From NCBI GenBank assembly GCA_963749415.1, contig CAVVMG010000001.1, positions 868,001 to 932,000 on the forward strand: DNA of 64,000 nucleotides, written 5' to 3'. The notes below the pieces were generated by a model that saw only the letters and a list, made by a program, of their open reading frames with translations, was not told where the DNA came from and did no database searches. This DNA comes from JALYNX01 sp963749415 (GTDB lineage Bacteria; Actinomycetota; Acidimicrobiia; Spongiisociales; ZC4RG35). Below are positions 17,489 through 26,412 of this stretch, piece by piece. Made by a program: the position numbers and the translations under genes. Position 1 is the stretch's first letter. Every line of letters begins with the position of its first letter.

Positions 17489-18046
17489 GTGACAACCACG
17501 ATGAGAAACGGAGTCAACGTCGACGGGCTGTTCGGGGCGTTGGATGCGGTCAGGGCCCAGCCTGAGGCGGCCAGGTTCCAATTCCGGGCCCGAAACGAAT
17601 GGGTGAGCGGGACTCACAGCAGAACCCGGATCCACGACTTCTTCGGCCTGGGGACGGAGCAGACCCATCGCGAGCCCCATCAGTACGACGCCGACCACCC
17701 CGAGCAGTTGGTCGGCACCGACGTCGGCCCGAGCCCGGTGGAGTTCCTTCTCCACGCTCTGGCTGCCTGCATCACCGCAGGGATCGGGAACGTTGCTGCC
17801 GCTCGCGGCGTCGAGCTCACCCGGGTGAGCTCGACGGTGACCGGCGACATCGACCTGGTCGGCCTGCTCGGCATCGACCCCGAGGTCCGCAACGGCTACC
17901 AGAGCATCCAGATGCAGGTCACCATCGAGGGTGACGCCGGGGCCGAGGATCTGCGCAAAGTCGTCGAACGGTCGATTGCCCGGTCCGCGGTCTACGACAT
18001 GCTCACTAACGGCACCTCGGTCGAGGTCGTCGTCGACGTCGCATGA
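17489..18046 (+). CDS. OsmC-family protein
   Basis: 185-residue OsmC/Ohr-superfamily protein. The conserved first Cys lies in HALAACITAG, near residue 97. The second redox Cys, usually in a CPV-like motif, is absent (SIARSAVYDML here), so classical two-Cys organic hydroperoxide reduction is doubtful. GTG 17489 has AAAGGAG upstream. The stop overlaps the next ATG, and the FAD enzyme is probably its functional partner. Confidence 0.85.
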   Translation: MTTTMRNGVNVDGLFGALDAVRAQPEAARFQFRARNEWVSGTHSRTRIHDFFGLGTEQTHREPHQYDADHPEQLVGTDVGPSPVEFLLHALAACITAGIGNVAAARGVELTRVSSTVTGDIDLVGLLGIDPEVRNGYQSIQMQVTIEGDAGAEDLRKVVERSIARSAVYDMLTNGTSVEVVVDVA

Positions 18047-19281
18047 AACGGCCGGAATTCGCGGCCGGGGTCCTTCCCCGGCCGCACCCGGCCCGTGGCG
18101 GAGCGTCACCCGCCACCGACTACGACGTTGTTGTCGTCGGGTCCCGCGTCGCAGGCGCATCCACTGCGATGCTCCTGGCCAGGCGAGGCCATCGGGTGCT
18201 CATGGTGGACCGGGTGAGGGCCTCCTCTGATGTGGTCTCCACCCATGCCATCCTCCGCAGCGGAGTCCTCCAGCTCACCCGTTGGGGCCTCGTCGATCGG
18301 GTTGTCGAGGCCCGGACTCCTCCGATCCGCGACATCGTCCTCGGGTTCGGTGAGGAGCGGATTCCCTTCCAGGTAAGGCCGGAGTTCGGTGTGGACACCC
18401 TGTATGCGCCGCGCCGTACCGTTCTCGATCGCATCGTGGTCGAGGCGGCCCAGGAGGCGGGGGCCGAGCTTGCCGAGGGGACCCGGATGGTCGGGTTGGA
18501 GCGTGACGACTCGGGCCACGTGTCCGGGGTGGTCGTCACCAACCACAGACGTGATCTCAAGGTGTCGTCTCGGCTCGTGATCGGGGCGGACGGCGTCTGG
18601 TCCCGGACCGCGGAGCTGGTTGGCTCCGACGCCTACGAGAGTCATTCGGCGACCAACGCCGTCACCTACGCCTACTTCGACGGGGTGGACGTGCCTGGTT
18701 TCTGGTTTCAGTTCACGCCGGGGGTCAACGCCGGGATCATCCCGACCAACGACGGGCTCTGCTGTGTCTTCGTCGCGCGCAGCAACTCGGAGATCGCCCG
18801 GTTCCGAGCCGATCCCGAGTCCGAATTTCACCTGCTGCTGAGTCGCGCCGGAACGGATCTGTCAGAGCGCGTCCGAGCGGCGTCGAGGGTCACCGGGTTC
18901 AGGGGTACCGACGGCCTGCCCGGTTTCCTACGCCAACCCTGGGGCCCGGGATGGGCCCTGGTCGGCGATGCCGGTTACACCAAGGACCCGATCTCGGCGC
19001 ACGGGATCAGTGACGCACTGCGAGATGCTGAGCTGTGTGCTCGTGCCGTCGATCGGGCTCTCCGCACACCCGAGGAGGCTGTCGATGCCTTGAGCGAATA
19101 CCAGCGCACCCGGGACCAGCTATCACTGCGCATGTTCCGGGAGTCACGGGCCCTCGCCCGATATGAATGGGACGAAGCCGAGGCCTCGACGCGGATGAGG
19201 TCGATCAGCGAATTGGTCCGCGCCGAATGTGAGGCACTAGAGGCACTAGGGGAGTGGGCGCCGGCGTTCTCGGCGGCCTGA
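18043..19281 (+). CDS. FAD-dependent oxidoreductase (monooxygenase/reductase-like)
   Basis: 412-residue flavoprotein of the geranylgeranyl reductase/aromatic hydroxylase superfamily. The N-terminal dinucleotide fold reads VVVGSRVAGASTAMLLARRGH with the acidic end VD; the second FAD motif is WALVGDAGYTKDPISAHGI near residue 310. No membrane segments. Start ATG overlaps the osmC-like stop. Substrate unknown. Confidence 0.85.
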   Translation: MKRPEFAAGVLPRPHPARGGASPATDYDVVVVGSRVAGASTAMLLARRGHRVLMVDRVRASSDVVSTHAILRSGVLQLTRWGLVDRVVEARTPPIRDIVLGFGEERIPFQVRPEFGVDTLYAPRRTVLDRIVVEAAQEAGAELAEGTRMVGLERDDSGHVSGVVVTNHRRDLKVSSRLVIGADGVWSRTAELVGSDAYESHSATNAVTYAYFDGVDVPGFWFQFTPGVNAGIIPTNDGLCCVFVARSNSEIARFRADPESEFHLLLSRAGTDLSERVRAASRVTGFRGTDGLPGFLRQPWGPGWALVGDAGYTKDPISAHGISDALRDAELCARAVDRALRTPEEAVDALSEYQRTRDQLSLRMFRESRALARYEWDEAEASTRMRSISELVRAECEALEALGEWAPAFSAA

Positions 19282-19331
19282 TCCGCATCTCGCTGGCCGT
19301 CTGAAAGTCGTCACCGGCATACGATCCCAGC

Positions 19332-19697
19332 GTGGCAATCGAGCTGCCCGAGCTGTTGATTTCCGATTCCGCCTCCTGGCGCAGGTGGCTGGAGCAGAAC
19401 CACGATTCCTCACCTGGTGTGCGACTGGTGCTCACCAAACGAGGTGGAGATGTGACCTCCCTGACCTATGAGGCCGCTCTTCAAGAGGCGCTGTGCTTCG
19501 GATGGATCGACGGCCATTCCACGAAGCGTGACGAAGGCAGCTGGCGGGTCAGGTTCACCCCGCGCACCGCTCGCAGCAACTGGTCGGAGCGGAACATCGA
19601 GAGGGTGACCCGGCTCGAGGCGGAGGGGAGGATGGCGCCTGCGGGTCGGGCTGCGGTCGAAGCGGCTCGGGCCGATGGTCGTTGGGAGCCGGGTTAG
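19332..19697 (+). CDS. YdeI/OmdA-like protein, short
   Basis: 121 residues matching the N-terminal part of the YdeI/OmpD-associated family (SWRRWLEQNHDSSPGVRL, EALCFGWIDGHS, RFTPRTARSNWSERN). The family is usually about 190 residues; here the frame ends right after ARADGRWEPG, and no continuation is seen in other frames. It may be a natural short form or a truncation. GTG 19332 follows TACGAT (19320-19325) by 6 bases, compatible with a leaderless mRNA. Confidence 0.7.
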   Translation: MAIELPELLISDSASWRRWLEQNHDSSPGVRLVLTKRGGDVTSLTYEAALQEALCFGWIDGHSTKRDEGSWRVRFTPRTARSNWSERNIERVTRLEAEGRMAPAGRAAVEAARADGRWEPG

Positions 19698-19755
19698 CCA
19701 CAGCGTTACCCGTGCGCGGTGGTCGAGGGGGACTTCGTTGTCAGAGCTCGCATAG

Positions 19756-19787
19756 AAGAGGGCCCCGCCAGGAGACGGGGCCCTCTT
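19756..19787. terminator. Bidirectional terminator hairpin
   Basis: Perfect 12-bp stem AAGAGGGCCCCG / CGGGGCCCTCTT with an 8-nt loop, located between the convergent YdeI-like and collagen-like genes. Confidence 0.75.
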
Positions 19788-19806
19788 GCTCGCTGCTGAA
19801 GATGAA

Positions 19807-20793
19807 TCAGCTGGCGCAGATGGCGTATGCCCGCACCGTCCAGTTGCCGATGATCGGGGCAGCGTCTGCCTCCGCGCCCGTCACTGACCACGTCGTGGTG
19901 TTCGAGGGATAGGAGCTGACGACATGCAGGTCCACACTGTCCGAGCCGCCGAACAAATGCCCTCCACCGACTACCACACCACCGTTAGGGCAAGTGGCAG
20001 TGACTGTCTTTGGGCTGGTGCTGTCGTTGGCGCTGACCGTGCCTTCCACTCTGGTGAAGGTGGCGTGCGGGCCAGCGGGGCCCTGAATCCCCTGGGCGCC
20101 GGTGTCGCCCTTGGGACCTTGTGCCCCCGCGGCACCAGGAAGACCCTGGAGACCTTGTGCACCGGTGGCGCCGGTGTCGCCCTTGGGACCCTGGGCCCCG
20201 TCAGCGCCGGGAAGACCCTGGGCACCAGCAGCACCGTTCGCCCCGTCAGCGCCGGGAAGACCCTGGGCACCAGCAGCACCGGGAAGACCGTCGGCACCGG
20301 GAAGAGGGAGACCGTTGGTACCGTCGGAGCCGGGCAAACCAGGGAGACCCTGGATTCCCTGAAGACCCTGAGCACCCGTGTCACCCTTGGGACCCTGAGC
20401 ACCAGAAGCACCGGTAGCACCGGTAGCACCGGTAGCACCGGTAGCACCGATGGCACCAGCAGCACCCTTGTCACCCTTGGGACCCTGGGCCCCGGTAGCA
20501 CCCTTGTCACCCTTGGGGCCCTGAGCACCGGCAGGCATGACATCGGAATCAACCAGCCGCTTCAGGAAGGCGGACATCTGACCCCGGGTCACGTAGTCAT
20601 CCGGGCAGAACATGTCGTTGGTTGGCGGGTTACAACCCCTGGTGATCCCGTTCTCAGCCATCCAGTTGATCGCAACCGAGAACGTGTGATCCGCGGGTAC
20701 ATCCTTGAATCTCGTTGGCGCGGCCGCGGCGGCCGTTGCCACCAGCAGGACCGTCGCTGTCACCCCCAGGATGACGACTCTGAACCTTTTCAT
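19807..20793 (-). CDS. SLH-domain collagen-like surface protein
   Basis: 328-residue exported protein. Signal peptide residues 1-25; one S-layer-homology-type module (FKDVPADHTF ... WMAENGITRGCN ... VTRGQMSAFLKRL, about 29-80); Gly-X-Y collagen-like repeats about 89-242 with one break (GLPLPGAD); then an 86-residue C-terminal domain with two Cys. Likely a trimeric filament anchored at the cell surface. GGAG precedes the ATG at 20793. The GXY tract is repetitive at the DNA level, so copy number may vary between strains. Confidence 0.9.
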   Translation of the reverse strand: MKRFRVVILGVTATVLLVATAAAAAPTRFKDVPADHTFSVAINWMAENGITRGCNPPTNDMFCPDDYVTRGQMSAFLKRLVDSDVMPAGAQGPKGDKGATGAQGPKGDKGAAGAIGATGATGATGATGASGAQGPKGDTGAQGLQGIQGLPGLPGSDGTNGLPLPGADGLPGAAGAQGLPGADGANGAAGAQGLPGADGAQGPKGDTGATGAQGLQGLPGAAGAQGPKGDTGAQGIQGPAGPHATFTRVEGTVSANDSTSPKTVTATCPNGGVVVGGGHLFGGSDSVDLHVVSSYPSNTTTWSVTGAEADAAPIIGNWTVRAYAICAS

Positions 20794-20954
20794 TTCCCTA
20801 CTCCTTGGATCTTGTATAGACCTGATTCCCTATGAGTCGGATATCGGTGCCCGCCTGCGAACCCTGTCTGGCCATACCTGGGTCGATTGGAAAGGACTAG
20901 TCATCGCACCTGGGGAACCGGGGAGTGGCCGTGCATCCGTAGAATGTCGGCGGC

Positions 20955-21027
20955 GGGGACGTAGCTCAGTTGGAAGAGCACCGGCTTTGCAAGCCGGGGG
21001 TCGTGGGTTCGAGTCCCATCGTCTCCA
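20955..21027 (+). tRNA. tRNA-Ala(TGC)
   Basis: Cloverleaf GGGGACG...CGTCTCC with the G3:U70 alanine identity pair, anticodon loop TTTGCAA (TGC), T-arm GTGGG-TTCGAGT-CCCAT, discriminator A. A TAGAAT -10 candidate ends 9 bp upstream (20940-20945). Confidence 0.96.
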
Positions 21028-21090
21028 CCCGGCCGGGAATGATCCACCGCGGGCGGCGTTCCCGTGAACGACCCAGAATCAGGAGCTGAG

Positions 21091-22269
21091 ATGCGAGAAG
21101 CCGTGATCGTCGATGCGGTGCGGACCCCGATCGGCAAGCGCAACGGCGTCTTCAAGGACATCCATCCCGTCGACCTGGCCGCGATCCCTCTCCAGGCGCT
21201 CGTCGAGCGAAACCAGCTAGACCCATCCCGGATCGACGACGTGATCATGGGCACAGTCAGCCAGACGGGCGAGCAGGCCTACAACGTCGGGCGCAACGCC
21301 GCGCTCGCTGCCGGGTTCCCTGAAGAAGTCCCTGGTGTGACCATCGACCGCCAATGCGGCTCCTCCCAGCAGTCTGCCCACTTCGCGGCGCAGGCGGTGA
21401 TGGCCGGGGCCCAGGACATCGTGATCGCGGCCGGAGTGGAGAGCATGACGAGGGTCCCGCTCGGCGTCACCGCCCATCAGGGCCCCGGTATGCCCTTCGG
21501 GCCGAGGATGCTGGACCGCTACTCACAGGGCCTGGTTCCGCAGGGAATCTCTGCGGAACTGGTCGCTGACAAGTGGGGGGTGAGCCGCTCCGACCTCGAC
21601 CAGATCTCACTGGAGTCACACGTGCGCGCCGCCACCGCCACCGAAGAGGGCCGCTTCGAGGAACAGGTCGTCCCGGTGGGCATCACGCGGGACAACGGGA
21701 TGTCGGAGACAGTGAGCAGGGATGAAGGGATCCGGCCCGACACCTCCCTCGAGAAGTTGGGGGGCCTGCAACCTGCGTTCAAGGCCGACGGGATGATCAC
21801 TGCCGGCAACTCCTCGCAGATCTCGGATGGCGCAGCCGCCGTCCTCGTGATGTCCGACGACCGGGCCCGGGAGCTCGGGCTCACCCGCAGAGCGCGCTTC
21901 GTCGCCTTCGCCATGGCCGGGGTCGATCCGGTGACCATGCTCACCGGCCCGATACCCGCAACCGAAAAGGTCCTGAGCCGGGCCTCGCTCGGCATCGAGG
22001 AGATCGACTTGTTCGAGGTGAATGAGGCCTTCGCGTCGGTGGTGGCGGCCTGGCGCATCGAGCACGGTGGCTCTGACCCTCTGGCTCTGTGGGAGCGAAC
22101 CAATGTCAATGGCGGGGCGATCGCCCTGGGTCACCCCACGGGGGCGTCGGGGGCCAGGCTCCTCACCACCCTGTTGTGGGAACTGGAGCGAACCGGGGGG
22201 CGCTACGGATTGCAGACGATGTGTGAGGGCGGGGGCATGGCCAACGCCCTGATCATCGAGAGGCTGTGA
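21091..22269 (+). CDS. Acetyl-CoA acetyltransferase (thiolase)
   Basis: 392-residue thiolase. The acyl-enzyme Cys is in DRQCGSSQQS near residue 90; the catalytic His is in NGGAIALGHPTGASG near 350 and the second Cys in TMCEGGGMANA near 380. It acts on 3-ketoacyl-CoA or makes acetoacetyl-CoA; chain length is not evident. ATG 21091 has an AGGAG site at 21080-21084, better than the in-frame GTG at 21064. Confidence 0.94.
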   Translation: MREAVIVDAVRTPIGKRNGVFKDIHPVDLAAIPLQALVERNQLDPSRIDDVIMGTVSQTGEQAYNVGRNAALAAGFPEEVPGVTIDRQCGSSQQSAHFAAQAVMAGAQDIVIAAGVESMTRVPLGVTAHQGPGMPFGPRMLDRYSQGLVPQGISAELVADKWGVSRSDLDQISLESHVRAATATEEGRFEEQVVPVGITRDNGMSETVSRDEGIRPDTSLEKLGGLQPAFKADGMITAGNSSQISDGAAAVLVMSDDRARELGLTRRARFVAFAMAGVDPVTMLTGPIPATEKVLSRASLGIEEIDLFEVNEAFASVVAAWRIEHGGSDPLALWERTNVNGGAIALGHPTGASGARLLTTLLWELERTGGRYGLQTMCEGGGMANALIIERL

Positions 22270-22296
22270 TCGGAGTTGCGCGGTAATGCCCCCTTC

Positions 22297-22343
22297 GGCC
22301 CTTCGGGCCACCTCCCCCAACGTCGCTCCGCTCCTGGGGGAGG
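22297..22343. repeat. Intergenic hairpin pair after the thiolase
   Basis: GGCCC-TTC-GGGCC (22297-22309) is followed by CCTCCCCCA ... TGGGGGAGG (9-bp perfect stem, 22311-22343). The second hairpin resembles the one at 32694-32720 in both arms and loop start, so it belongs to a dispersed element. It could also act as a terminator for the thiolase gene. Confidence 0.6.
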
Positions 22344-22346
22344 GAA

Positions 22347-22380
22347 TGCGGATTGCGGATTGCGGATTGCGGATTGCGGA
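22347..22380. repeat. 7-bp tandem repeat
   Basis: 4.9 perfect copies of TGCGGAT directly after the hairpin and ending 2 bases before the next start codon, where a ribosome binding site would sit. Slippage here could alter expression of the downstream gene. Confidence 0.9.
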
Positions 22381-22382
22381 AA

Positions 22383-22640
22383 ATGACCGGGAACACCGCC
22401 GTCGACGTGCTTCTGGCCCTGCTCCTTGGATACGTGATATGGAGGGTTTCGGTGGCCCTGATCAGGATGCTGGCCACTCCACCGCCGGAGATCGATCCCG
22501 ATGATGTCGTTCCCGTCGACCAGGACTACAAGTGCACCGTCTGCGGTGCCGAGTTGACCATGAAGTCGATCAACCTCGGCCAGGAGGCCGCCCCCCGGCA
22601 TTGTCGCGAGGACATGGTCCCGGTATGGAGACCGGCCTGA
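22383..22640 (+). CDS. Small membrane protein with CxxC...HC motif
   Basis: 85 residues: an N-terminal membrane helix (AVDVLLALLLGYVIWRVSVAL, about 6-26), a short linker, then YKCTVCGAELTMK ... RHCRED. CxxC plus a downstream His-Cys suggests a small zinc-ribbon-like site. ATG 22383 is preferred; the frame upstream runs through the tandem repeat. No canonical ribosome binding site. Function unknown. Confidence 0.65.
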   Translation: MTGNTAVDVLLALLLGYVIWRVSVALIRMLATPPPEIDPDDVVPVDQDYKCTVCGAELTMKSINLGQEAAPRHCREDMVPVWRPA

Positions 22641-22728
22641 CCCGGCGAATCACACTCCTGTAGTTTTCCCGAGGTTTTTCCACAGGATGTTGAGAACTAC
22701 ACCGTTGTAACTCGCTACGCTCGCCGCC

Positions 22729-22971
22729 GTGCCCGAGTCAAAGCGCCGCAAGACGAAGAGTCGGCCGCCATCAGCGCAGATATCCGCCGCCGAGGCCGCG
22801 AGGGCCAAGCAGCCCAGTCCGACGTGGTATGTGGCGTTGATGGCAGGACTTATGGTCATCGGGGTGATCCTGGTCCTGCTCCGATTCGTGTTCGAGCTCG
22901 ACCAGCTGGTCCTCGTCGCGGGCCTGGTAGCGATCGCCGCCGGGTTCCTGATGACCACCAACTACCGCTGA
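22729..22971 (+). CDS. crgA: Cell division protein CrgA
   Basis: 80-residue CrgA-like protein with two membrane helices (about 34-54 and 58-76) after a basic N-terminus (PESKRRKTKSRPP). CrgA recruits PBPs and FtsZ/FtsI partners at the septum in Actinobacteria, and it typically neighbours the pknB cluster, as here where it converges on pknB. GTG 22729 follows TACGCT (22716-22721) by 7 bases, so a leaderless mRNA is likely. Confidence 0.85.
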   Translation: MPESKRRKTKSRPPSAQISAAEAARAKQPSPTWYVALMAGLMVIGVILVLLRFVFELDQLVLVAGLVAIAAGFLMTTNYR

Positions 22972-22973
22972 GG

Positions 22974-24917
22974 TCAGGGCAGAGTCGTCGTTGTTGTCGT
23001 CGTAGTCGTCGTCGTGGTTGTCGGCGGGGGTTGGAAGTCGCCGAGCGTCACCGAAACCACGTCGCCCGGGAAGACCGTGACCCCCTCCTCCGGGAACTGA
23101 TCCACCACCACCCCATCCTGGCTCGGGTCGACGACCGGCTGCTGGGTGTTGGACACGTTGATCTCGAGTCCGAGATCGTTGAGGACGTCCTCGGCCTGGC
23201 CCGGGGTGAGGCCGAGCAATTCCGGAACCTCCACCGGCGCCGGGCCCTGGGAGACCACGAGCAGAATCGTGTCACCGGAGCGCACCTCGGTGCCCTGCTC
23301 GGGCTCGGTGCGGATGACGATTCCCTCGGGGACGTCGTTGTTGAACTCGTCGTTGATCGTCGACAGAAGATCCAGCGCCTGCAGCTCTGCAACCGCATCC
23401 CGCTCGCTCAGCCCCTCCAGCTCGGGAAGGATGTGAGTCTCCCTACCGGTCGATACCCAGAGGTCGATGGCCGCGCCCCCGCCGGCCATCACCCCGTTCA
23501 AGGGGTCCTGGCGGAACACGGTGCCCTCGGCGAAGTCGGCGTTTGGCTCCTCGGTGACGTCCCCGACCACGAAGCCGTTCTCCTCGATGATCCGGATGGC
23601 TGCCTCGCGGGTCTGGCCGACCAGCGGCGGCACCTGGAACTGCTCGATCCCGGACGAGATGAACACCTCGACTTCCGACCCAACCAGTGCCTCGGTGCCG
23701 GCGGGAGGATTGGAGCGGATTGCGACGTCGACTTCGACCTCTTCGCTCGCCTCCGGTGTGAACTTGACGGTGAACTCATCCTGTTCGAGTCGATCCCGGG
23801 CCTGCTCTCGGGTCATGCCGGCCACGTTGGGGACCGGGATCATCTCCCCCTCGGTGTCGTCCCCGGTTGCGAGGTTGAACAGGAAGAAGACCAGGATCCC
23901 GAGGGCGATGAGGAGCCCGAATGCGGTGAGGATGAACGGCATCTGTGACGACGGCTCCTCCTCTACGCCGCGATACACCTCGTCGGGGGGCACCGTGGCC
24001 GGAGGAACCTGGGTGGTCATGACCTGGGTCGCGTTCTCTCCGCCAGCCACCGCTCCCACGGCTCCGGCGGCGACTACAGCCGGGACGACTTCTTGGCCGC
24101 GGAGCACCGACAACAGGTCCCCGCGCATCTCCTCGGCGCTCTGATACCTGGCCGTGGGGTCCTTGCGCATTGCCTTGGCCACCACCACGTCGAGTGATGC
24201 CGGGACGTCAGCGTTGAGAGCTGACGGCGCCGGAGCCTCGGTCGACACATGTTGGAAGGCGACCGACATCGGGCTGTCGCCGGTGAACGGGGGCCGTCCA
24301 GTGAGCATCTCGTACAGCACCACACCCAGCGCGTAGACATCGCTGCGAGCATCGGCACTTGCCCCCTGGGCCTGCTCCGGGCTGAAATAGGTGGCGGTGC
24401 CGATCACCGCTCCGGTCTTCGTCAGCTCCGCGCTGTCGTCCCAGGCCCGGGCGATCCCGAAGTCCGTGACCTTCACCGTGCCGTCCTTGGCGAGGAGGAT
24501 GTTTCCCGGCTTCACATCTCGGTGCACCAGTCCCGCTTGGTGGGCGACCGACAATGCGGCGGTCACCTCGGCGGCTATCTCGGTGGCCCTTCGGGCCAGA
24601 AGCGGGCCCTCGGTCTTCAACACGTCGCGCAGTGAGCGCCCGTCGACCAGTTCCATGACGATGAAATAGGTGCCCTGAGCCTGGCCCCAGTCGTAGATGC
24701 CGACGATATTGGGATGGCTGAGGTTGGCGGCGGCCTGAGCCTCACGGCGGAAGCGCTTCACGAACGCCTCATCGGCCGAGTACTGGGCATGGAGGACCTT
24801 GATCGCCACCCGGCGATTGAGCAGCGTGTCCTGGCCCTCGTAGACGTCGGCCATCCCACCCCGGGCCAGGTGCGACGTGATGTGATAGCGGTCGGTCAGT
24901 TCAGAGGGGGTATTCAT
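22974..24917 (-). CDS. pknB: Ser/Thr protein kinase PknB with PASTA domains
   Basis: 647-residue membrane kinase controlling growth and division. Kinase domain residues about 9-270: Gly loop LARGGMADVYEG, Lys in AIKVL, HRDVKPGN, DFG, activation loop TKTGAVIGTATYFSPEQ. A membrane helix (PFILTAFGLLIALGILVFFL, near 335) is followed by four extracellular PASTA repeats and a C-terminal run of 13 Thr. ATG 24917 is chosen over an in-frame TTG at 24953. It is the last gene of the fhaA-to-pknB operon. No pknA is present. Confidence 0.95.
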   Translation of the reverse strand: MNTPSELTDRYHITSHLARGGMADVYEGQDTLLNRRVAIKVLHAQYSADEAFVKRFRREAQAAANLSHPNIVGIYDWGQAQGTYFIVMELVDGRSLRDVLKTEGPLLARRATEIAAEVTAALSVAHQAGLVHRDVKPGNILLAKDGTVKVTDFGIARAWDDSAELTKTGAVIGTATYFSPEQAQGASADARSDVYALGVVLYEMLTGRPPFTGDSPMSVAFQHVSTEAPAPSALNADVPASLDVVVAKAMRKDPTARYQSAEEMRGDLLSVLRGQEVVPAVVAAGAVGAVAGGENATQVMTTQVPPATVPPDEVYRGVEEEPSSQMPFILTAFGLLIALGILVFFLFNLATGDDTEGEMIPVPNVAGMTREQARDRLEQDEFTVKFTPEASEEVEVDVAIRSNPPAGTEALVGSEVEVFISSGIEQFQVPPLVGQTREAAIRIIEENGFVVGDVTEEPNADFAEGTVFRQDPLNGVMAGGGAAIDLWVSTGRETHILPELEGLSERDAVAELQALDLLSTINDEFNNDVPEGIVIRTEPEQGTEVRSGDTILLVVSQGPAPVEVPELLGLTPGQAEDVLNDLGLEINVSNTQQPVVDPSQDGVVVDQFPEEGVTVFPGDVVSVTLGDFQPPPTTTTTTTTTTTTTLP

Positions 24918-24954
24918 GGAACGGGCAGGATTGTAGGAACGACCCCAATGCAAC

Positions 24955-26412
24955 TCATTGGCTTCTCGTGAGCCACTGTTCGATGAGGTCGGCGGCTATC
25001 GGTGCGGCGACGCCGCCCCCGGTTGCCGATTCCCCGACGTCGCCGCCGCCGGCAATCAGCACCGCGATCGCGATCGAGGGGTCCTCTACCGGCGCAAATC
25101 CGATGAACCAGGCATGGGGGCCATCCCCGGCCCCTTCGGCGGTGCCGGTCTTGCCGGCGACCCTGACCCCAGGGACCGATGCCTGCGAGCCGGTGCCCTC
25201 GGTGACCACCCGCTCCATCATCTGGCCCAACACCGATGCCGTGGCGGGTGCCATCGCTCGCCCCAATGGGGTGGGCTCGGTTTCCTCGACGCTGTTGCCG
25301 TCGGCGTCGAAGATCCGGCTGACCAGGTAAGGAGCGGGCACCACACCCTGATTGGCGACTGCTGAGGCAACCATCGCCATATGCAACGGCGTCGCCCTCA
25401 CATCCCGTTCCCCGATCCCGCTCTGTGCCAGAGCAGCCGGGTCGTCGGCCAACTCTTCGACCGGGTATGTGGCCTGGGGGACGGTCCAAGGGAACTCGAG
25501 GTCGGTGTTGAACCCCAATGCTTCGGCGGTGATCCCGATGTCCTCGGCGCCGAGGCGAACCGACAGGTCGGCGAACACCGTGTTGCAGGATCGAACGAAG
25601 GCGATGAGCAGGGTCACCGAAACTCCGTCACTGCAGACCCCTCCGTCGAAGTTGGAGATCGTCGCGGTAGAGCCCTCCAATTGATATTCCTCGGGGTCGG
25701 GGAACTCGGTGCTCGGGTCGGCGGCGCCGGTGTCGAGGGCGGTCGCGGTGACCACCGTCTTGAACGTGGACCCCGGGGCGAACAACTCCCGGGTTGCCCG
25801 ATCACTGAGGGGCTTGGTCGGGTCTGCGAGCAAAGAATCCCAAACCGCGGCGGCGTCGTCTCCCAACAGCGACTCGGGGTCGAATGACGGGGATGAGGCT
25901 GCGGCGAGGATGGCGCCGGTCTTGGGGTCGATGGCCACGATCGCCCCGGTCTGCCCGCCGAGAGCCTCGAACGCTGCATGCTGGAGCGGGCCGTCAACCG
26001 TCATCTCCACGCTGTGGGGCCGGAGGTCGCGCCCGAGAAGGACGGAGATGAGATCGCTGATGGTCAGGTCGCGCCGCGAACGCAGTACCGGGGCGTAGGC
26101 GTTCTCCAACCCGGAGTCACCGAGGATGAACGAGTTGTAACCGACGATGTGGGCGAAGGCTTCACCTTCCGGATAGGTGCGGACGAAAGACCGGGGATCA
26201 GCCGGGTCGACCACCGACTCGGCCACGACCAGGCCGTCGGCGGTGACGATCAGGCCCCGCTCCTTCCCCTGCTCCGACAGGGCGGGACGGGCGTTTCTCG
26301 GGTCGGCCTTCAATGCGTCGGCCCTCACCACCTGGAACCAGGTCACCCCCAGCAGCAGGACGAAGAACGAGGTGAAGAGCCCGATCGACAACCGGCGCAC
26401 CGGGCCGTTCAC
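24955..26412 (-). CDS. pbpA: Penicillin-binding protein (PbpA/FtsI-like transpeptidase)
   Basis: Peptidoglycan D,D-transpeptidase of class B. An N-terminal membrane anchor (LSIGLFTSFFVLLLGVTWF) precedes the active motifs: SxxK in APGSTFKT, SxN in RSCNT and KTG in AGKTGTAEG. It pairs with the SEDS glycosyltransferase encoded upstream; starts overlap by 4 bp (ATGA type). Confidence 0.94.
   Translation of the reverse strand: MNGPVRRLSIGLFTSFFVLLLGVTWFQVVRADALKADPRNARPALSEQGKERGLIVTADGLVVAESVVDPADPRSFVRTYPEGEAFAHIVGYNSFILGDSGLENAYAPVLRSRRDLTISDLISVLLGRDLRPHSVEMTVDGPLQHAAFEALGGQTGAIVAIDPKTGAILAAASSPSFDPESLLGDDAAAVWDSLLADPTKPLSDRATRELFAPGSTFKTVVTATALDTGAADPSTEFPDPEEYQLEGSTATISNFDGGVCSDGVSVTLLIAFVRSCNTVFADLSVRLGAEDIGITAEALGFNTDLEFPWTVPQATYPVEELADDPAALAQSGIGERDVRATPLHMAMVASAVANQGVVPAPYLVSRIFDADGNSVEETEPTPLGRAMAPATASVLGQMMERVVTEGTGSQASVPGVRVAGKTGTAEGAGDGPHAWFIGFAPVEDPSIAIAVLIAGGGDVGESATGGGVAAPIAADLIEQWLTRSQ

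Noticed and set aside
19924..20835. Repetitive plus-strand frame opposite the collagen-like gene
   Set aside because: Its repeats (GTLGT-like) are simply the complement of Gly-X-Y codons; signal peptide and SLH module are on the minus strand.
22347..22380. CRISPR-like repeat
   Set aside because: A 7-bp tandem unit without spacers; no cas genes in the window.
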